64,000 nt of DNA from Agromyces sp. LHK192 (GCF_004006235.1 NZ_CP034753.1:806001-870000); one strand, 5' to 3'. Shown: positions 28,004-38,835, counted from the first letter of the stretch. Translations and numbers: made by a program. Notes: a model not told the origin generated them from the sequence alone.

Positions 28004-28707
28004 GCCTGCTCGTCGTCGACCTCGTCGAGGCCGGGTACGGTCCCGCGACCGTGCTCCGCGACATCCGATTCGAGGTGCCGGAAGGCGGCCGCCTCGTGAT
28101 CCTCGGCGCCAACGGCGCCGGCAAGACGACCACGCTCCGTGCGATCTCGGGACTGTGCCGGGTCGACGGATCGATCCGGCTCGACGGTCGCGAGCTCGTC
28201 GGCCGGCCGGCGCACCGCATCGCCGCCGAGGGCATCGCACACGTCCCCCAGGGCCGCGGCACGTTCGGCGACCTGACCGTGCGGGAGAACCTGCTCGCGG
28301 GCGGTTCGACGAGGCCGCGTCGCGCGGCATCCGCCGACGCCGACCGCTGGCTCGAACGATTCCCACGGCTCGCCGAGCGCAGCGCCCGGCCGGCATCGGG
28401 GCTGAGCGGCGGCGAGCAGCAACTGCTCGCGATCGCCAGGGCCTTCATGGCCGCTCCCCGGGTGGTGCTCCTCGACGAGCCGTCGCTCGGGCTCGCGCCG
28501 AAGATCACGACCGAACTGTTCGCGACCCTCGACGAGCTCGGCCGCGAGACCGGCACCGCGTTGCTGCTCGTCGAGCAGAACGCACAGGTCGCCCTCGGCA
28601 TCGCCGAGGAGGCGCTCGTCGTGGAGAGCGGACGGATCACCGTGCGCGGGCCGGCCGACGAGCTCCGCGAGAACGACGACGTGCGCCGCGCCTACCTGGG
28701 CGTCTGA
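28000..28707 (+). CDS. Liv-type ABC importer ATPase 2 (LivF-like)
   Basis: A 235-residue ATP-binding subunit; its ATG overlaps the previous stop by 4 bases. Walker A GANGAGKTTTLRAISG, the LivF-typical GIAHVPQGRGTFGDLTVRENL, signature LSGGEQQLLAIARAF and Walker B RVVLLDEPSLGLAPK are all intact. It partners the LivG-like subunit. The stop is followed by a short imperfect tandem repeat before the permease gene. Confidence 0.93.
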   Translation: MSLLVVDLVEAGYGPATVLRDIRFEVPEGGRLVILGANGAGKTTTLRAISGLCRVDGSIRLDGRELVGRPAHRIAAEGIAHVPQGRGTFGDLTVRENLLAGGSTRPRRAASADADRWLERFPRLAERSARPASGLSGGEQQLLAIARAFMAAPRVVLLDEPSLGLAPKITTELFATLDELGRETGTALLLVEQNAQVALGIAEEALVVESGRITVRGPADELRENDDVRRAYLGV

Positions 28708-28716
28708 CGGCGGCGA

Positions 28717-28788
28717 CGCATCGAAGACGCTGAACGCATCGACGGCTGAACGCATCGAAGACGGCTGAACGCATCGAAGACGGCTGAG
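28717..28788 (+). repeat. Four-copy imperfect tandem repeat upstream of the LivH-like gene
   Basis: Units CGCATCGA(AGA)CGGCTGAA of 18, 16, 19 and 19 bases run from 28717 to 28788, directly before the GAGAGGAGAAGG ribosome site of the permease gene. Variation in copy number could alter spacing or mRNA structure within the importer operon. I see no ORF of its own here. Confidence 0.75.
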
Positions 28789-28797
28789 AGGAGAAGG

Positions 28798-29673
28798 ATG
28801 CTGCTGCAACAGTTGGCCGACGGCATCGCGACCGGGGCGATCTACGGGGCGCTGGCGCTCGCGATCGTGCTCGTCTACCGGGCATCGCGCACGTTGAACT
28901 TCGCGCAGGGCGAGCTCGCCCTGCTGGGCGCGTACGTCTCGTGGCAGTGCACCGCGTGGGGGCTGCCGCTCCCGGTCGCGGTCGCCGTCTCGATGGCCGC
29001 GCTCGCCCTGTTGTCGGCCGGCATCGAGCGGGTGCTGATCCGGCCGCTCGTGCGCCGCCACCAGCACCTGCCGCTCATCATCGTGAGCCTCGGGCTCATG
29101 ATCGCGCTGAACGCCCTCATCGGGTGGGTCTGGACGTACCAGACGAAGGAGGTGCCCGCGCTGTTCGGCCCGGGCACGGTGGCGGTCGGCGGGGTCGCGG
29201 TGTCGCGCCAGGACGTGGGCATCGTGGTCACGGTCGTGGTCGTCGCCCTCCTGCTCGCCGCGCTGTTCGGGTTCACCCGCATCGGCCTGCGCATGCGCGC
29301 CGCCGTGTCGGCGCCCGAGTCGGCCGAGCTCTCGGGCATCTCGACCGGTCGCACGATGACGATCGGCTGGGCGGTCGCGGGTGCCGTCGGCGCGCTCGCC
29401 GGCACGCTGATCGCCCCGGAGCTGTTCCTGCACCCGGGCATGATGGCTCCGGTGCTCATCTACGCCTTCGCGGCGGCCACCCTCGGCGGGCTGGAATCGC
29501 CGGTCGGCGCCCTGATCGGCGGGGTCGCGGTCGGCATCGTCGAGAACCTGGCCGGGAGCTACCTGCCCGGCGGATCGGAGTTCAAGCAGGTGGTCGCGCT
29601 GCTGATCATCGTGGTCGTGCTGCTCGTGCGACCGCAGGGCATGTTCGGACGACGGGAGCTGGTGCGCGCATGA
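28798..29673 (+). CDS. Liv-type ABC importer permease 1 (LivH-like)
   Basis: A 291-residue inner-membrane protein with about eight hydrophobic helices. Signatures: QQLADGIATGAIYGALALAIVLVYRASRTLNFAQGELALLGAY at the N-terminus and the EAA-like loop AVSAPESAELSGISTGRTM. It forms the translocation channel together with the next gene's product. A very strong Shine-Dalgarno, GAGAGGAGAAGG, sets the ATG at 28798. Confidence 0.92.
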   Translation: MLLQQLADGIATGAIYGALALAIVLVYRASRTLNFAQGELALLGAYVSWQCTAWGLPLPVAVAVSMAALALLSAGIERVLIRPLVRRHQHLPLIIVSLGLMIALNALIGWVWTYQTKEVPALFGPGTVAVGGVAVSRQDVGIVVTVVVVALLLAALFGFTRIGLRMRAAVSAPESAELSGISTGRTMTIGWAVAGAVGALAGTLIAPELFLHPGMMAPVLIYAFAAATLGGLESPVGALIGGVAVGIVENLAGSYLPGGSEFKQVVALLIIVVVLLVRPQGMFGRRELVRA

Positions 29674-30734
29674 CGACGACCTCGACCTCTCCGGTCCGCG
29701 CCTTCCTCGCCGGCCGGGCCGCGCGGCCGTCGGCCGCCGAATGGCTGCGCCGGCCCCGACCGCCGCTCGACCCGCCGCGATGGCTCGCGATCGCGATCGT
29801 CGGGCTCGGCGCGGTCGTGCTGGCCGTGCTGCCGCTCGTCAACCCGAGCTACATCAACCTCACCGTCACGCTCGTGCTGATCTGGACGATCGTCGGCCTC
29901 GGCCTCAACCTCCTCGTCGGCTTCGGCGGTCAGGTGTCGCTCGGCCACTCGGCGTTCTTCGCGATCGGCGCCTACGCCGTCGCCGTGGGCGGCGAAGCCG
30001 GGATGCCGCACCCCGCGACGCTGCTCGTCGCCGCGGCCGTGCCGTTCGTCGTGGGCTATGTGCTCGGCCTTCCCGCCCTGCGACTCAAGGGGCTGCAGCT
30101 CGGCCTCGTCACCCTCGCGATGGCGATGGCGACGCCCGCGGTGATCCGCGGCCTCCAGCCCCTCACGCACGGCAGCCGCGGGATCGCGATCGACGGAGAC
30201 CCGCCCGCCTGGGTGCCGCTCGACCACGACCAGTGGGTGTACTACCTCGCGCTCGCGGCCGCCGTGATCGGCTACGTCGTGACGCGCCGGCTCGCACGCG
30301 GCCGCCTCGGGCGCTCGTTCGTCGCGGTGCGCGACGCCGAACTCGTCGCCGAGACGCTCGGCGTCGACGTGTGGCAGACCAAGACCCGCCTCTTCGCGGT
30401 GTCGGCCGCGTACGCGGGCGTCGCGGGCGGGCTGTACGCCATGCTGCTCGAGTTCGTGGGGCCCGAGAACTTCAACCTGACGCTGTCGATCTCGTTCGTG
30501 ACGCTCATCGTGGTCGGCGGCCTCGCGACGGTGCCCGGCGCGGTGCTCGGTGCCCTGTTCGTGCAGTACGTGCCGACGTTCACGTCGAGCCTCAGCCCGG
30601 CCGCGACGGGCGCGGCCTACGGCGCGGTGCTCGTGGTCTTCGCGTTCTTCCTGCCGTACGGCCTCGTCGGTCTCCTCCGCGGCGCACTCGCCCCGCTCGT
30701 GCGCCGGATCCCCGGACGCCGTCCGCCCGCCTGA
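29670..30734 (+). CDS. Liv-type ABC importer permease 2 (LivM-like)
   Basis: A 354-residue permease whose ATG overlaps the LivH-like stop. A polar N-terminal extension of about 40 residues (PSAAEWLRRPRPPLDPPRW) precedes ten or so helices. LivM landmarks: GLGLNLLVGFGGQVSLGHSAFFAIGAYA near residue 75, LPALRLKGLQLGLVTLA, and the EAA-like loop AVRDAELVAETLGVDVWQTKTRLF. It completes a five-gene importer (binding protein, two ATPases, two permeases). The gene ends opposite a convergent SDR gene across a nested inverted repeat. Confidence 0.92.
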   Translation: MTTTSTSPVRAFLAGRAARPSAAEWLRRPRPPLDPPRWLAIAIVGLGAVVLAVLPLVNPSYINLTVTLVLIWTIVGLGLNLLVGFGGQVSLGHSAFFAIGAYAVAVGGEAGMPHPATLLVAAAVPFVVGYVLGLPALRLKGLQLGLVTLAMAMATPAVIRGLQPLTHGSRGIAIDGDPPAWVPLDHDQWVYYLALAAAVIGYVVTRRLARGRLGRSFVAVRDAELVAETLGVDVWQTKTRLFAVSAAYAGVAGGLYAMLLEFVGPENFNLTLSISFVTLIVVGGLATVPGAVLGALFVQYVPTFTSSLSPAATGAAYGAVLVVFAFFLPYGLVGLLRGALAPLVRRIPGRRPPA

Positions 30735-30789
30735 CCCGCCCGCCTCCTCGCCCGCCCGCCCGCTCGTCACCTTCCTTCCTCGCCTCCAT

Positions 30790-30861
30790 CCTTCGGGACG
30801 GTTCCTCTCCGTCGGGACCCTCAGATACAGGGGTCCGGTGGTTGAAGAACCGTCCCGAAGG
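30790..30861. terminator. Nested inverted repeat between convergent genes
   Basis: A 15-bp perfect inverted repeat (30790-30804 with 30847-30861) surrounds a second, inner hairpin (GGACCC with GGGTCC). It lies in the 162-base gap between the LivM-like permease and the SDR gene. It probably terminates both transcripts, though the double structure also resembles a REP-like element. The rest of the gap is low-complexity C/T-rich sequence. Confidence 0.55.
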
Positions 30862-30896
30862 GACGGGGGGCAGGGCGCCGGCCCGACGGAGCGCGG

Positions 30897-31643
30897 CTAC
30901 GCCCCGGTGAGGCCGCCGCCCGCGCGGTAGACGGGCAGCACCGGAACGGCCGCATTGCGCGACAGCCGGGTGAGCGACACGGCGAGCTCGGCGAGGTCGT
31001 CGGGCCGGATCATGTCGGTCGCGGGCAGCACGTCGTGCTTCCAGGCCGCCATGTCGGTGTCGACGTAGCCGGGACAGATCGCCGTGGCGCTCACCCCGGT
31101 CGCGACCTCCTCGATGCAGATCGACCGGCAGAGCGAGACGACCGCGGCCTTCGTCGCGCTGTAGGCCGCGAGATCGGGTTCGGGCAGCAGGCCCGCAAGT
31201 GACGCGAGGGCGATGACGCGCGCGCCCCGCGGGCCGGTCGCGGCGGTGGCGCGCAGCAGCGGAAGCGCCGCCGCGACGAGGGCGAACGCGCCCCGGAAGT
31301 TCAGTGCGTAGTGCTTGTCGACGCGCCGAAGGGGGGTGGCGTCGATGGGGGAGCCGAAGCCCATGCCGGCGTTCAGCACGAGGGCGTCGAGCCGGCCCCA
31401 CGCCTCCTCGTGATGGGTGACGAGTCGCGCGAGGTCGCCGTCGTCGGACGCGTCGGCGACGACCGTCGTGACCCGTGCCCCGGTCTCGGCGAGCTCGGCG
31501 GCGGCCGCCTCGAGCGCGTCGCCGGTTCGGGCCGACAGCGTGATCGCGAACCCCTCCGCGGCGAGCCGGCGTGCGATCGCGAGGCCGATGCCCCGCGATC
31601 CGCCGGTGACGAGCGCAGCTCGGGCCTCAGGCTGGGAGGTCAT
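30897..31643 (-). CDS. Short-chain dehydrogenase/reductase
   Basis: A 248-residue classical SDR. The Rossmann glycine motif is VTGGSRGIGLAIARRLA near residue 11, LVLNAGMGF is the NNAG-like strand, a serine in IALASLAG and the catalytic pair in AYSATKAAV (YxxxK) complete the active site. It interconverts a hydroxyl and a ketone with NAD(P)H. It overlaps the upstream acyl-CoA dehydrogenase gene by 17 bases on the same strand, so they are co-transcribed. In that setting a 3-hydroxyacyl or other hydroxy intermediate is the likely substrate, comparable to the LvaD-type SDR of levulinate degradation (inference). ATG 31643 follows GGAAGGGA. Confidence 0.88.
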   Translation of the reverse strand: MTSQPEARAALVTGGSRGIGLAIARRLAAEGFAITLSARTGDALEAAAAELAETGARVTTVVADASDDGDLARLVTHHEEAWGRLDALVLNAGMGFGSPIDATPLRRVDKHYALNFRGAFALVAAALPLLRATAATGPRGARVIALASLAGLLPEPDLAAYSATKAAVVSLCRSICIEEVATGVSATAICPGYVDTDMAAWKHDVLPATDMIRPDDLAELAVSLTRLSRNAAVPVLPVYRAGGGLTGA

Positions 31644-32961
31644 GGCGGTGTCCCTTCCGGTGGGCGCGCACGGCGTGCTTGGCGATCGACCAGCGATGCG
31701 TCTCGTTCGACCCGTCGTAGATGCGGAACGGGCGGATGTCACGCCAGTACCGTGCCAGCAGCAGCTCGTCGGAGACCCCCTGGCCGCCGGCGAGCTGCAC
31801 GCTGCGGTCGACGACCCGGCCGACGGCTTCGGAGACGAACGTCTTCGCGATCGACGAGGCGGCGATCGGGTCGGCTGCGGCGCGGCGCGGCGCGGCAGCA
31901 GCAGTGGCATCGTCGGATGCCCCGGCCTCGCCGTGCGCCTCGCCGTGCGCCCCGCCGTGCGCGGCGTCGAGCACGCGCGCCGTCTCGCGCACCACCGCCC
32001 GTGCCGCGGCGAGGTCGATCTCGTTCTCGGCGACGAGCTGCTGTGCGGGGCCGAGGTCGGCGACGGTCGAACCGAAGGCGTGCCGGGTCGTGACGTGGTC
32101 GAGGGCGAGGTCGTGGGCGCGGCCGGCGAGGCCGAGCCAGCGCATGCAGTGCGTGAGCCGGGCCGGGGCGAGCCGCACCTGGGCGGCTTCGAGGCCGTGG
32201 TCGACCTCGCCGAGCACGGCGTCGTCGGGCACGAGGCATCCGTCGAATCGCACCACGCTGTGCCCGCCGAACAGGCCCGCGTCGATGGTGTGCACGTCGC
32301 GCTCGATCGTGAGCCCCGCCGTGTCGCCGTCGATGAGGAACATGGTCGCGCCGCCCGGGTCACCGGGCTCGCCCGCGGTGCGCGCGAGGCAGATGACGAG
32401 GCCGGCGCCGCGTGCGCCGGTGATGAACCACTTCTCGCCGGTGATGCGCCAGCCGCCGGCCACCCGCTCGGCGCGGGTGGTCAGGGCGCGCGGGTCGCTG
32501 CCTGCGCCCGGAGCGGGCTCGGTCATGGCGAACGCGGAGTGGAGGTCGCCCGCGGCGAGGGGTCGCAGCCATCGTTCGCGTTGCGCGTCGCTCGCGGCTT
32601 CGAGCAGCAGGTGCATGTTGCCCTCGTCGGGCGCCGAGACGTTGAGGGCGACGGGGCCGAAGAGCGAGTAGCCGGCCGCCTCGAAGACGTCGGCCTGCTC
32701 GAGGTGGGTGAGCCCGCGGCCGCCCCACTCGACCGGCAGGTGGGGGGTGAGCAGCCCGGCTTCGCGTGCGGCCGCCTGGAGGTCGCGGCGCAGCGCGCGC
32801 TCGGTCTCGTCGATCGGTGCGCTCGCCGCCGAGGCGGCTCCGCCGTCGACGGGCCGGTGCAGCACGCCGAGGTGCTCGACCTCGACGGGGATCACGGTGT
32901 CCCGCACGAAGTCGCGGACGCGCCCGGCGAGCCCCTCGGTGGTCGGTGGTGCTTCGCCCAT
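31627..32961 (-). CDS. ACAD11-type acyl-CoA dehydrogenase family protein
   Basis: A 444-residue acyl-CoA dehydrogenase fold. I prefer the second ATG (32961), placed 6 bases after GAGG; the first (32967) abuts it. FAD/substrate motifs AFAMTEPAPGAGSDP, ITGEKWFITGARGAG and the C-terminal RIYDGSNETHRWSIAKHAVR are clear. RLTHCMRWLGLAGRA matches the hallmark RIHHCMR-IG helix of the ACAD10/11/LvaC branch, which removes a phosphorylated 4-hydroxyl rather than simply desaturating acyl-CoA. A partner kinase is encoded at 18395-19474. An Ala/His/Gly-rich insert of about 30 residues (HGGAHGEAHGEAG...) interrupts the C-terminal helical domain near residues 345-375 and is unlike its neighbours. The gene is divergent from another acyl-CoA dehydrogenase. 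Confidence 0.85.
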   Translation of the reverse strand: MGEAPPTTEGLAGRVRDFVRDTVIPVEVEHLGVLHRPVDGGAASAASAPIDETERALRRDLQAAAREAGLLTPHLPVEWGGRGLTHLEQADVFEAAGYSLFGPVALNVSAPDEGNMHLLLEAASDAQRERWLRPLAAGDLHSAFAMTEPAPGAGSDPRALTTRAERVAGGWRITGEKWFITGARGAGLVICLARTAGEPGDPGGATMFLIDGDTAGLTIERDVHTIDAGLFGGHSVVRFDGCLVPDDAVLGEVDHGLEAAQVRLAPARLTHCMRWLGLAGRAHDLALDHVTTRHAFGSTVADLGPAQQLVAENEIDLAAARAVVRETARVLDAAHGGAHGEAHGEAGASDDATAAAAPRRAAADPIAASSIAKTFVSEAVGRVVDRSVQLAGGQGVSDELLLARYWRDIRPFRIYDGSNETHRWSIAKHAVRAHRKGHRHDLPA

Positions 32962-32986
32962 GCGCATCCTCGCGTCGTGTGAGTCG

Positions 32987-33008
32987 TTTTCTTATGGCGA
33001 TGAGAAAA
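32987..33008. promoter_or_regulatory. Candidate operator between divergent acyl-CoA dehydrogenase genes
   Basis: Arms TTTTCTTAT (32987-32995) and ATGAGAAAA (33000-33008) are inverted repeats matching at eight of nine positions around GGCG. This AT-rich palindrome stands out in a GC-rich genome and lies 26 bases upstream of the minus-strand gene start. It resembles a TetR/FadR-class site but differs from the GTGAATC type. Confidence 0.5.
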
Positions 33009-33075
33009 TCCGCCGCTTCGATTCTGTCCGCGTGCCCGTCGTTCTTCAAGGGCGAGCGGGAATTTTTCTAATCCG

Positions 33076-33104
33076 TTGTAAAAAGTAGGGGCGCGACGTA
33101 TGCT
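33076..33104 (+). promoter_or_regulatory. Candidate promoter of the fad operon
   Basis: TTGTAA (33076-33081) and TATGCT (33099-33104) are 17 bases apart, each matching four of six consensus positions, within an AT-rich stretch 50-80 bases upstream of the acyl-CoA dehydrogenase start at 33154. It would serve the four co-directional genes to 38818. Confidence 0.5.
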
Positions 33105-33153
33105 CGGAACATGCCGATGCAACCGCGCCGGCCGATCAAGGGAGATCTCGCAC

Positions 33154-34329
33154 ATGCCCCAGACCTCGCTCGCCGCCGTCGACCGCATCCGTACGGTCTA
33201 CGAAGAGGAGCACGAGCAGTTCCGCGAGCTCGTCCGCGAGTTCGTCGACCGTCACGCCAAGCCCCACGCCGAGCGCTGGGAGGCCGAGGGCAAGGTCGAC
33301 CGCGACCTGTTCACGAAGGCCGCGGAGGCCGGCATCCTCGGCTTAACCATCCCCGAGGAGTTCGGCGGCGGCGGCGCCGACGACTTCCGCTTCAACGCGG
33401 TCATGGGCGAGGAGCTCGCGCGCCACCCGGTCTCCGACGGCATGGCGGGCATCGCGCTCTCGAACGACATCGTGATCCCGTACTTCATCGAGCTCACGAA
33501 CGACGAGCAGAAGCGCCGATGGCTGCCGGGCATCGCCGCGGGCGAGCTCATCACGGCCGTCGCGATGACCGAACCCGGCACCGGCAGCGACCTCGCCGGC
33601 ATCCGCACCACCGCCGTGCTCGACGGCGACGCGTACGTCGTCAACGGCTCCAAGATCTTCATCTCGAACGGGCAGAACGCCGACCTCGTCGTCACGGCGG
33701 TGCGCACGAGCGCCGACCCGCACAAGGGCCTCAGCCTGCTCGTCATCCCGACCGACCTGCCCGGCTTCAGCCGCGGCCGCAACCTCGACAAGGTCGGTCT
33801 GCACGCGCAGGACACCTCCGAGCTCATCTTCGAGAACGTGCGCGTGCCCGCCGGGAACCTGCTCGGCTCCGAGGGGCAGGGCTTCCTCGGGCTCATGCGC
33901 AACCTGCCCCAGGAGCGCCTCTCGATCGCCGCGGCCGCGGTCGCCTCGAGCGAGGGCGTCATCGACCGCACGATCGCGTACGTGCAGGAGCGGCAGGCGT
34001 TCGGCAAGCCGGTCGGCGCGTTCCAGAACACGCGCTTCGAGCTCGCCGAGATGTTCACGGCCACGCAGGTCAGCCGCGCGTACATCGACCAGTGCATCGT
34101 GCGGCACGCCGCCGGCGAGCTGTCTGCAGAGGATGCCGCAGCCGCGAAGTTCTGGACCACCGAGCAGTACGTGCAGATCGTGAACCGCTGCCTGCAGCTG
34201 CACGGCGGGTACGGCTACATGCGCGAGTACCGGATCGCGCGCGACTACGAGGACGCGCGCATCACCACCATCTACGGCGGCACGACCGAGATCATGAAGG
34301 AGATCGTCGGTCGGAGCCTCGGACTCTGA
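33154..34329 (+). CDS. Acyl-CoA dehydrogenase, long-chain/isovaleryl-like branch
   Basis: A 391-residue protein of usual length. ATG 33154 follows AAGGGAG; the longer frame from 33100 has no family similarity. Motifs: [17 protein letters not shown] and [18 protein letters not shown] for FAD and substrate, and [39 protein letters not shown] at the end. The usual medium-chain catalytic Glu position (YEGT) is Gly here. The base is instead probably Glu 254 in [10 protein letters not shown], as in the long-chain and isovaleryl enzymes. It oxidises acyl-CoA to 2-enoyl-CoA and passes electrons to ETF (genes at 15.1-17.0 kb). It leads an operon with thiolase, FadB and a flavoprotein. Confidence 0.93.
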   Translation: MPQTSLAAVDRIRTVYEEEHEQFRELVREFVDRHAKPHAERWEAEGKVDRDLFTKAAEAGILGLTIPEEFGGGGADDFRFNAVMGEELARHPVSDGMAGIALSNDIVIPYFIELTNDEQKRRWLPGIAAGELITAVAMTEPGTGSDLAGIRTTAVLDGDAYVVNGSKIFISNGQNADLVVTAVRTSADPHKGLSLLVIPTDLPGFSRGRNLDKVGLHAQDTSELIFENVRVPAGNLLGSEGQGFLGLMRNLPQERLSIAAAAVASSEGVIDRTIAYVQERQAFGKPVGAFQNTRFELAEMFTATQVSRAYIDQCIVRHAAGELSAEDAAAAKFWTTEQYVQIVNRCLQLHGGYGYMREYRIARDYEDARITTIYGGTTEIMKEIVGRSLGL

Positions 34330-34340
34330 GGAGGAGCGAC

Positions 34341-35636
34341 GTGCCAGAGGCATACATCTACGACGCCGTGCGCACCCCGCGCGGGCGCAACCGCGGCGGA
34401 TCGCTGCACGGAACCAAGCCGGTCGACCTCGTCGTCGGCCTCATCGACGCCGTGCGCGAGCGCAACCCGGGCCTCGATCCGGCCGCGATCGACGACATCG
34501 TCCTCGGCGTCGTCTCGCCGATCGGCGAGCAGGGCGGCGACATCGCGCGCACCGCGGCGCTCGTGGCCGGCCTGCCCGAGACCGTCGCGGGCGTGCAGCT
34601 CAACCGCTTCTGCGCCTCGGGGCTCGAGGCCGTGAACATGGCGGCGCAGAAGGTCGCCTCGGGCTTCGAGGACCTCGTGCTCGCGGGCGGCGTGGAGTCG
34701 ATGTCGCGCGTCCCGATCGGATCGGACGGCGGCGCGTACGCGCAGGACCCGACGACGAACTACGACCTGTACTTCGTGCCGCAGGGCATCGGCGCCGACC
34801 TCATCGCCACGCTCGAGGGCTTCACCCGCGAAGACGTCGACGCGTACGCCGCCGAGTCGCAGCGCCGCGCCGAGCAGGCCTGGAGCAACGGGTGGTTCGC
34901 CAGGTCGGTCGTGCCCGTGCGAGACCAGAACGGCGTGACGCTGCTCGACACGGACGAGCACCGCCGCGCCGGCACCACGACCGCGACCCTGGGCGAGTTG
35001 CCCGCGGCGTTCGCGGCGCTCGGCGACCAGGCCGGGTTCGACGCCGTCGCGATGCAGAAGTACCACGCGGTCGAGCGCATCTCGCACGTGCACACCGCCG
35101 GCAACTCGTCGGGCATCGTCGACGGCGCGGCGCTGGTCGTCATCGGCAGCCGCGAGGTCGGCGAGCGGTTCGGCCTCACGCCGCGCGCGAAGATCGTCGC
35201 GACCGCGGTCACCGGCTCCGAGCCGACGATCATGCTGACCGGTCCGACGCCCGCGACGCAGAAGGTGCTCGCCAAGGCCGGGCTCACGGTCGACGACATC
35301 GACCTGTTCGAGCTGAACGAGGCGTTCGCGGCCGTGGTCATGCGGTGGATGAGCGACCTCGACATCCCGCACGAGAAGGTCAACGTCAACGGGGGAGCGA
35401 TCGCGATGGGGCATCCGCTCGGCGCGACGGGGGCGATGATCCTCGGCACCCTGCTCGACGAGCTCGAGCGCCGCGACCAGCGGCGCGGACTCGCGACGCT
35501 GTGCGTCGGCGCGGGCATGGGCATCGCGACCGTCATCGAACGCGTCGACGGATTCGACACCGACGGGTCTGACACCGACGGATTCGACGCGCCCGCTTCC
35601 GTCAGCGCCACCACCGACCCGGAGGGAACCCGATGA
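34341..35636 (+). CDS. fadA: Acetyl-CoA C-acyltransferase (thiolase)
   Basis: A 431-residue thiolase starting at GTG 34341, preceded by GAGGAG. The acyl-accepting Cys is in [10 protein letters not shown] (Cys 91), the catalytic His in [16 protein letters not shown] (His 358), and the second Cys in [10 protein letters not shown] (Cys 388). It cleaves 3-ketoacyl-CoA with CoA to acetyl-CoA (or propionyl-CoA from methyl-branched chains). After residue 395 it carries an extra acidic tail with a doubled [17 protein letters not shown] stretch not usual in the family. Its last bases overlap the fadB ATG, so the two are probably made in balance as the FadAB complex. Confidence 0.94.
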   Translation: MPEAYIYDAVRTPRGRNRGGSLHGTKPVDLVVGLIDAVRERNPGLDPAAIDDIVLGVVSPIGEQGGDIARTAALVAGLPETVAGVQLNRFCASGLEAVNMAAQKVASGFEDLVLAGGVESMSRVPIGSDGGAYAQDPTTNYDLYFVPQGIGADLIATLEGFTREDVDAYAAESQRRAEQAWSNGWFARSVVPVRDQNGVTLLDTDEHRRAGTTTATLGELPAAFAALGDQAGFDAVAMQKYHAVERISHVHTAGNSSGIVDGAALVVIGSREVGERFGLTPRAKIVATAVTGSEPTIMLTGPTPATQKVLAKAGLTVDDIDLFELNEAFAAVVMRWMSDLDIPHEKVNVNGGAIAMGHPLGATGAMILGTLLDELERRDQRRGLATLCVGAGMGIATVIERVDGFDTDGSDTDGFDAPASVSATTDPEGTR

Positions 35637-37825
35637 GCATCATCGAACACGACGTCCGCGCCGACCCGGCCGGCTACGCGTGGGACCGCGACGACGACGG
35701 CATCGTCACGATCACGATCGACGACCCCGACAGCGTCGTCAACACCATGAACGCGCACTTCGTCGCGTCGATGCGCGCCACGGTCGACCGGCTCGAGGCG
35801 GAGCGCGAGAGCATCACCGGCGTCATCCTCGCCTCGGCGAAGCGCAGCTGGTTCGCGGGCGGCGACCTCAACCTGCTCCGTGCCGCAGACCCGGCGCGGT
35901 CGGCCGAGGAGACCGCCCACATCGACGCGGTCAAGCACGACCTGCGCCGCCTCGAGCTGCTCGGCAAGCCCGTCGTCGCCGTGCTCAACGGCACCGCGCT
36001 CGGCGGCGGCCTCGAGGTCGCGCTCGCCTGCCACCGCCGCATCGCGGTCGACGCGAAGGGCGCCCAGTTCGGCGTGCCCGAGGTCACGCTGGGGCTCCTG
36101 CCCGGCGGCGGCGGCATCACGCGCCTCGTGCGCATGCTCGGACTGCAGCGCGCGCTCGCCGAGGTGATCCTGCCCGGCACGAAGTTCTCGCCGACCGACG
36201 CGCTCGCGGTCGGACTCGTCGACGAGGTCGTCGCGAGCCCCGACGAGCTCGTGCCCGCGGCGAAGGCCTGGATCGCGGCCAACCCCGAGGCGGTCAAGCC
36301 GTGGGACGTCCGCGGATTCAAGCTGCCCGGCGGTGCGCCGAACAGCCCCGGCGTCGCCTCGCTGCTGCCGGCCATGCCCGCGACGCTGCGCAAGCAGCTC
36401 AAGGGGTCGCCGATGCCGGCGCCGCGGGCGGCGATGGCCGCCGCGGTCGAGGGCGCGTACGTCGACTTCGACACCGCATCCAAGATCGAGACGCGCTACC
36501 TCGTGTCGCTGACGCACACCCAGGTCGCGAAGAACATGATCAAGGCGTTCTTCTTCGACCTCCAGCACATCAACGCGGGCGGCAGCCGCCCCGACGGGTT
36601 CCCGAAGTACACCGCCCGCAAGGTCGGCGTGATCGGCGCCGGCATGATGGGCGCCGCGATCGCGTACGTCTCGGCGAAGGCGGGCATCGAGGTCGTGCTG
36701 AAGGATGTCTCGGCCGAGGCCGCCGAGCGGGGCAAGGACTACTCGCGCAACCTCGAGGAGCGCGCCCTCGCCCGCGGCAAGACGACCGCCGAGCGCAGCG
36801 CCGAGCTCCTCGGCCGCATCACGGCGACGGGCGACCCCGCCGACTTCGCGGGCGTCGACTTCGTGATCGAGGCCGTCTTCGAGTCGGTGCCGGTGAAGCA
36901 GGCCGTGTTCGCCGAGATCCAGGACGTCGTCGAACCCGACGCCGTGCTCGGCTCGAACACCTCGACCCTGCCGATCTCGCTGCTCGCCGAGGGAGTCTTG
37001 CGCACGCCCGACTTCATCGGCATCCACTTCTTCTCACCGGTCGACAAGATGCCGCTCGTCGAGATCGTCCGCGGTGCCCGCACGAGCGACGAGGTGCTCG
37101 CGAAGACGTTCGACTTCGTGCAGCAGATCCGCAAGATGCCCATCGTCGTGAACGACGCGCGCGGGTTCTTCACCTCGCGGGTCATCGGCGAGTTCATCGC
37201 CGAGGCGGTCGCCGCCGTCGGCGAGGGCGTCGAGCCCGCGTCGGTCGAGCAGGCGGCGCTGCAGGCCGGATACCCCGCCGGCGCGCTCCAGCTGCTCGAC
37301 GAGCTCACGCTGTCGCTCACGCAGAAGATCCGGCACGAGACGCAGGCCGCGGTCGTCGCCGAGGGCGGCGAGTACGCCGTGCACCCGTCGCACGCGGTGG
37401 TCGACTGGATGATCGACGACGCCGGCCGCACGGGCCGCAAGGCACGGGCCGGGTTCTACGACTACGACGAGCAGGGCAAGCGGGTCGGCATCTGGCCGGG
37501 GCTACGCGAACAGTTCGGCTCGGGTCGCACCGAGCTGCCGCTGAAGGACCTCGAGGAGCGGATGCTCTTCGCCGAGGCGATCGACACCATCCGGTGCCTC
37601 GACGACGGCGTGCTCACGAGCGTGCCCGACGCGAACATCGGCTCGATCTACGGCATCGGCTTCCCGGCCTGGACGGGCGGCGTACTCCAGTACGTCAACC
37701 AGTACGAGGGCGGGCTGCAGGGCTTCGTCGACCGTGCGCGCGAACTCGCGGCCGCGTACGGCGACCGGTTCCTGCCGCCCGAGTCGCTCGTCGCCCGCGC
37801 CGCCGCCGGCGAGACCTACGAGTAG
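35633..37825 (+). CDS. fadB: Enoyl-CoA hydratase / 3-hydroxyacyl-CoA dehydrogenase
   Basis: A 730-residue bifunctional enzyme with an ATG overlapping the thiolase stop. Residues 1-300 are crotonase-like: [33 protein letters not shown] and [21 protein letters not shown] hold the oxyanion hole and catalytic Glu residues. From about residue 325 the NAD domain begins with [22 protein letters not shown], followed by SNTSTLPI and [20 protein letters not shown] with the catalytic His. The C-terminal domain has the usual GFFTSRV and a second helical repeat. It hydrates 2-enoyl-CoA and oxidises the 3-hydroxyacyl-CoA, feeding the thiolase. Length and layout match actinobacterial FadB. Confidence 0.95.
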   Translation: MSIIEHDVRADPAGYAWDRDDDGIVTITIDDPDSVVNTMNAHFVASMRATVDRLEAERESITGVILASAKRSWFAGGDLNLLRAADPARSAEETAHIDAVKHDLRRLELLGKPVVAVLNGTALGGGLEVALACHRRIAVDAKGAQFGVPEVTLGLLPGGGGITRLVRMLGLQRALAEVILPGTKFSPTDALAVGLVDEVVASPDELVPAAKAWIAANPEAVKPWDVRGFKLPGGAPNSPGVASLLPAMPATLRKQLKGSPMPAPRAAMAAAVEGAYVDFDTASKIETRYLVSLTHTQVAKNMIKAFFFDLQHINAGGSRPDGFPKYTARKVGVIGAGMMGAAIAYVSAKAGIEVVLKDVSAEAAERGKDYSRNLEERALARGKTTAERSAELLGRITATGDPADFAGVDFVIEAVFESVPVKQAVFAEIQDVVEPDAVLGSNTSTLPISLLAEGVLRTPDFIGIHFFSPVDKMPLVEIVRGARTSDEVLAKTFDFVQQIRKMPIVVNDARGFFTSRVIGEFIAEAVAAVGEGVEPASVEQAALQAGYPAGALQLLDELTLSLTQKIRHETQAAVVAEGGEYAVHPSHAVVDWMIDDAGRTGRKARAGFYDYDEQGKRVGIWPGLREQFGSGRTELPLKDLEERMLFAEAIDTIRCLDDGVLTSVPDANIGSIYGIGFPAWTGGVLQYVNQYEGGLQGFVDRARELAAAYGDRFLPPESLVARAAAGETYE

Positions 37826-38818
<993 letters not shown>

Positions 38819-38835
38819 CGCCCACCGCCACAGGC

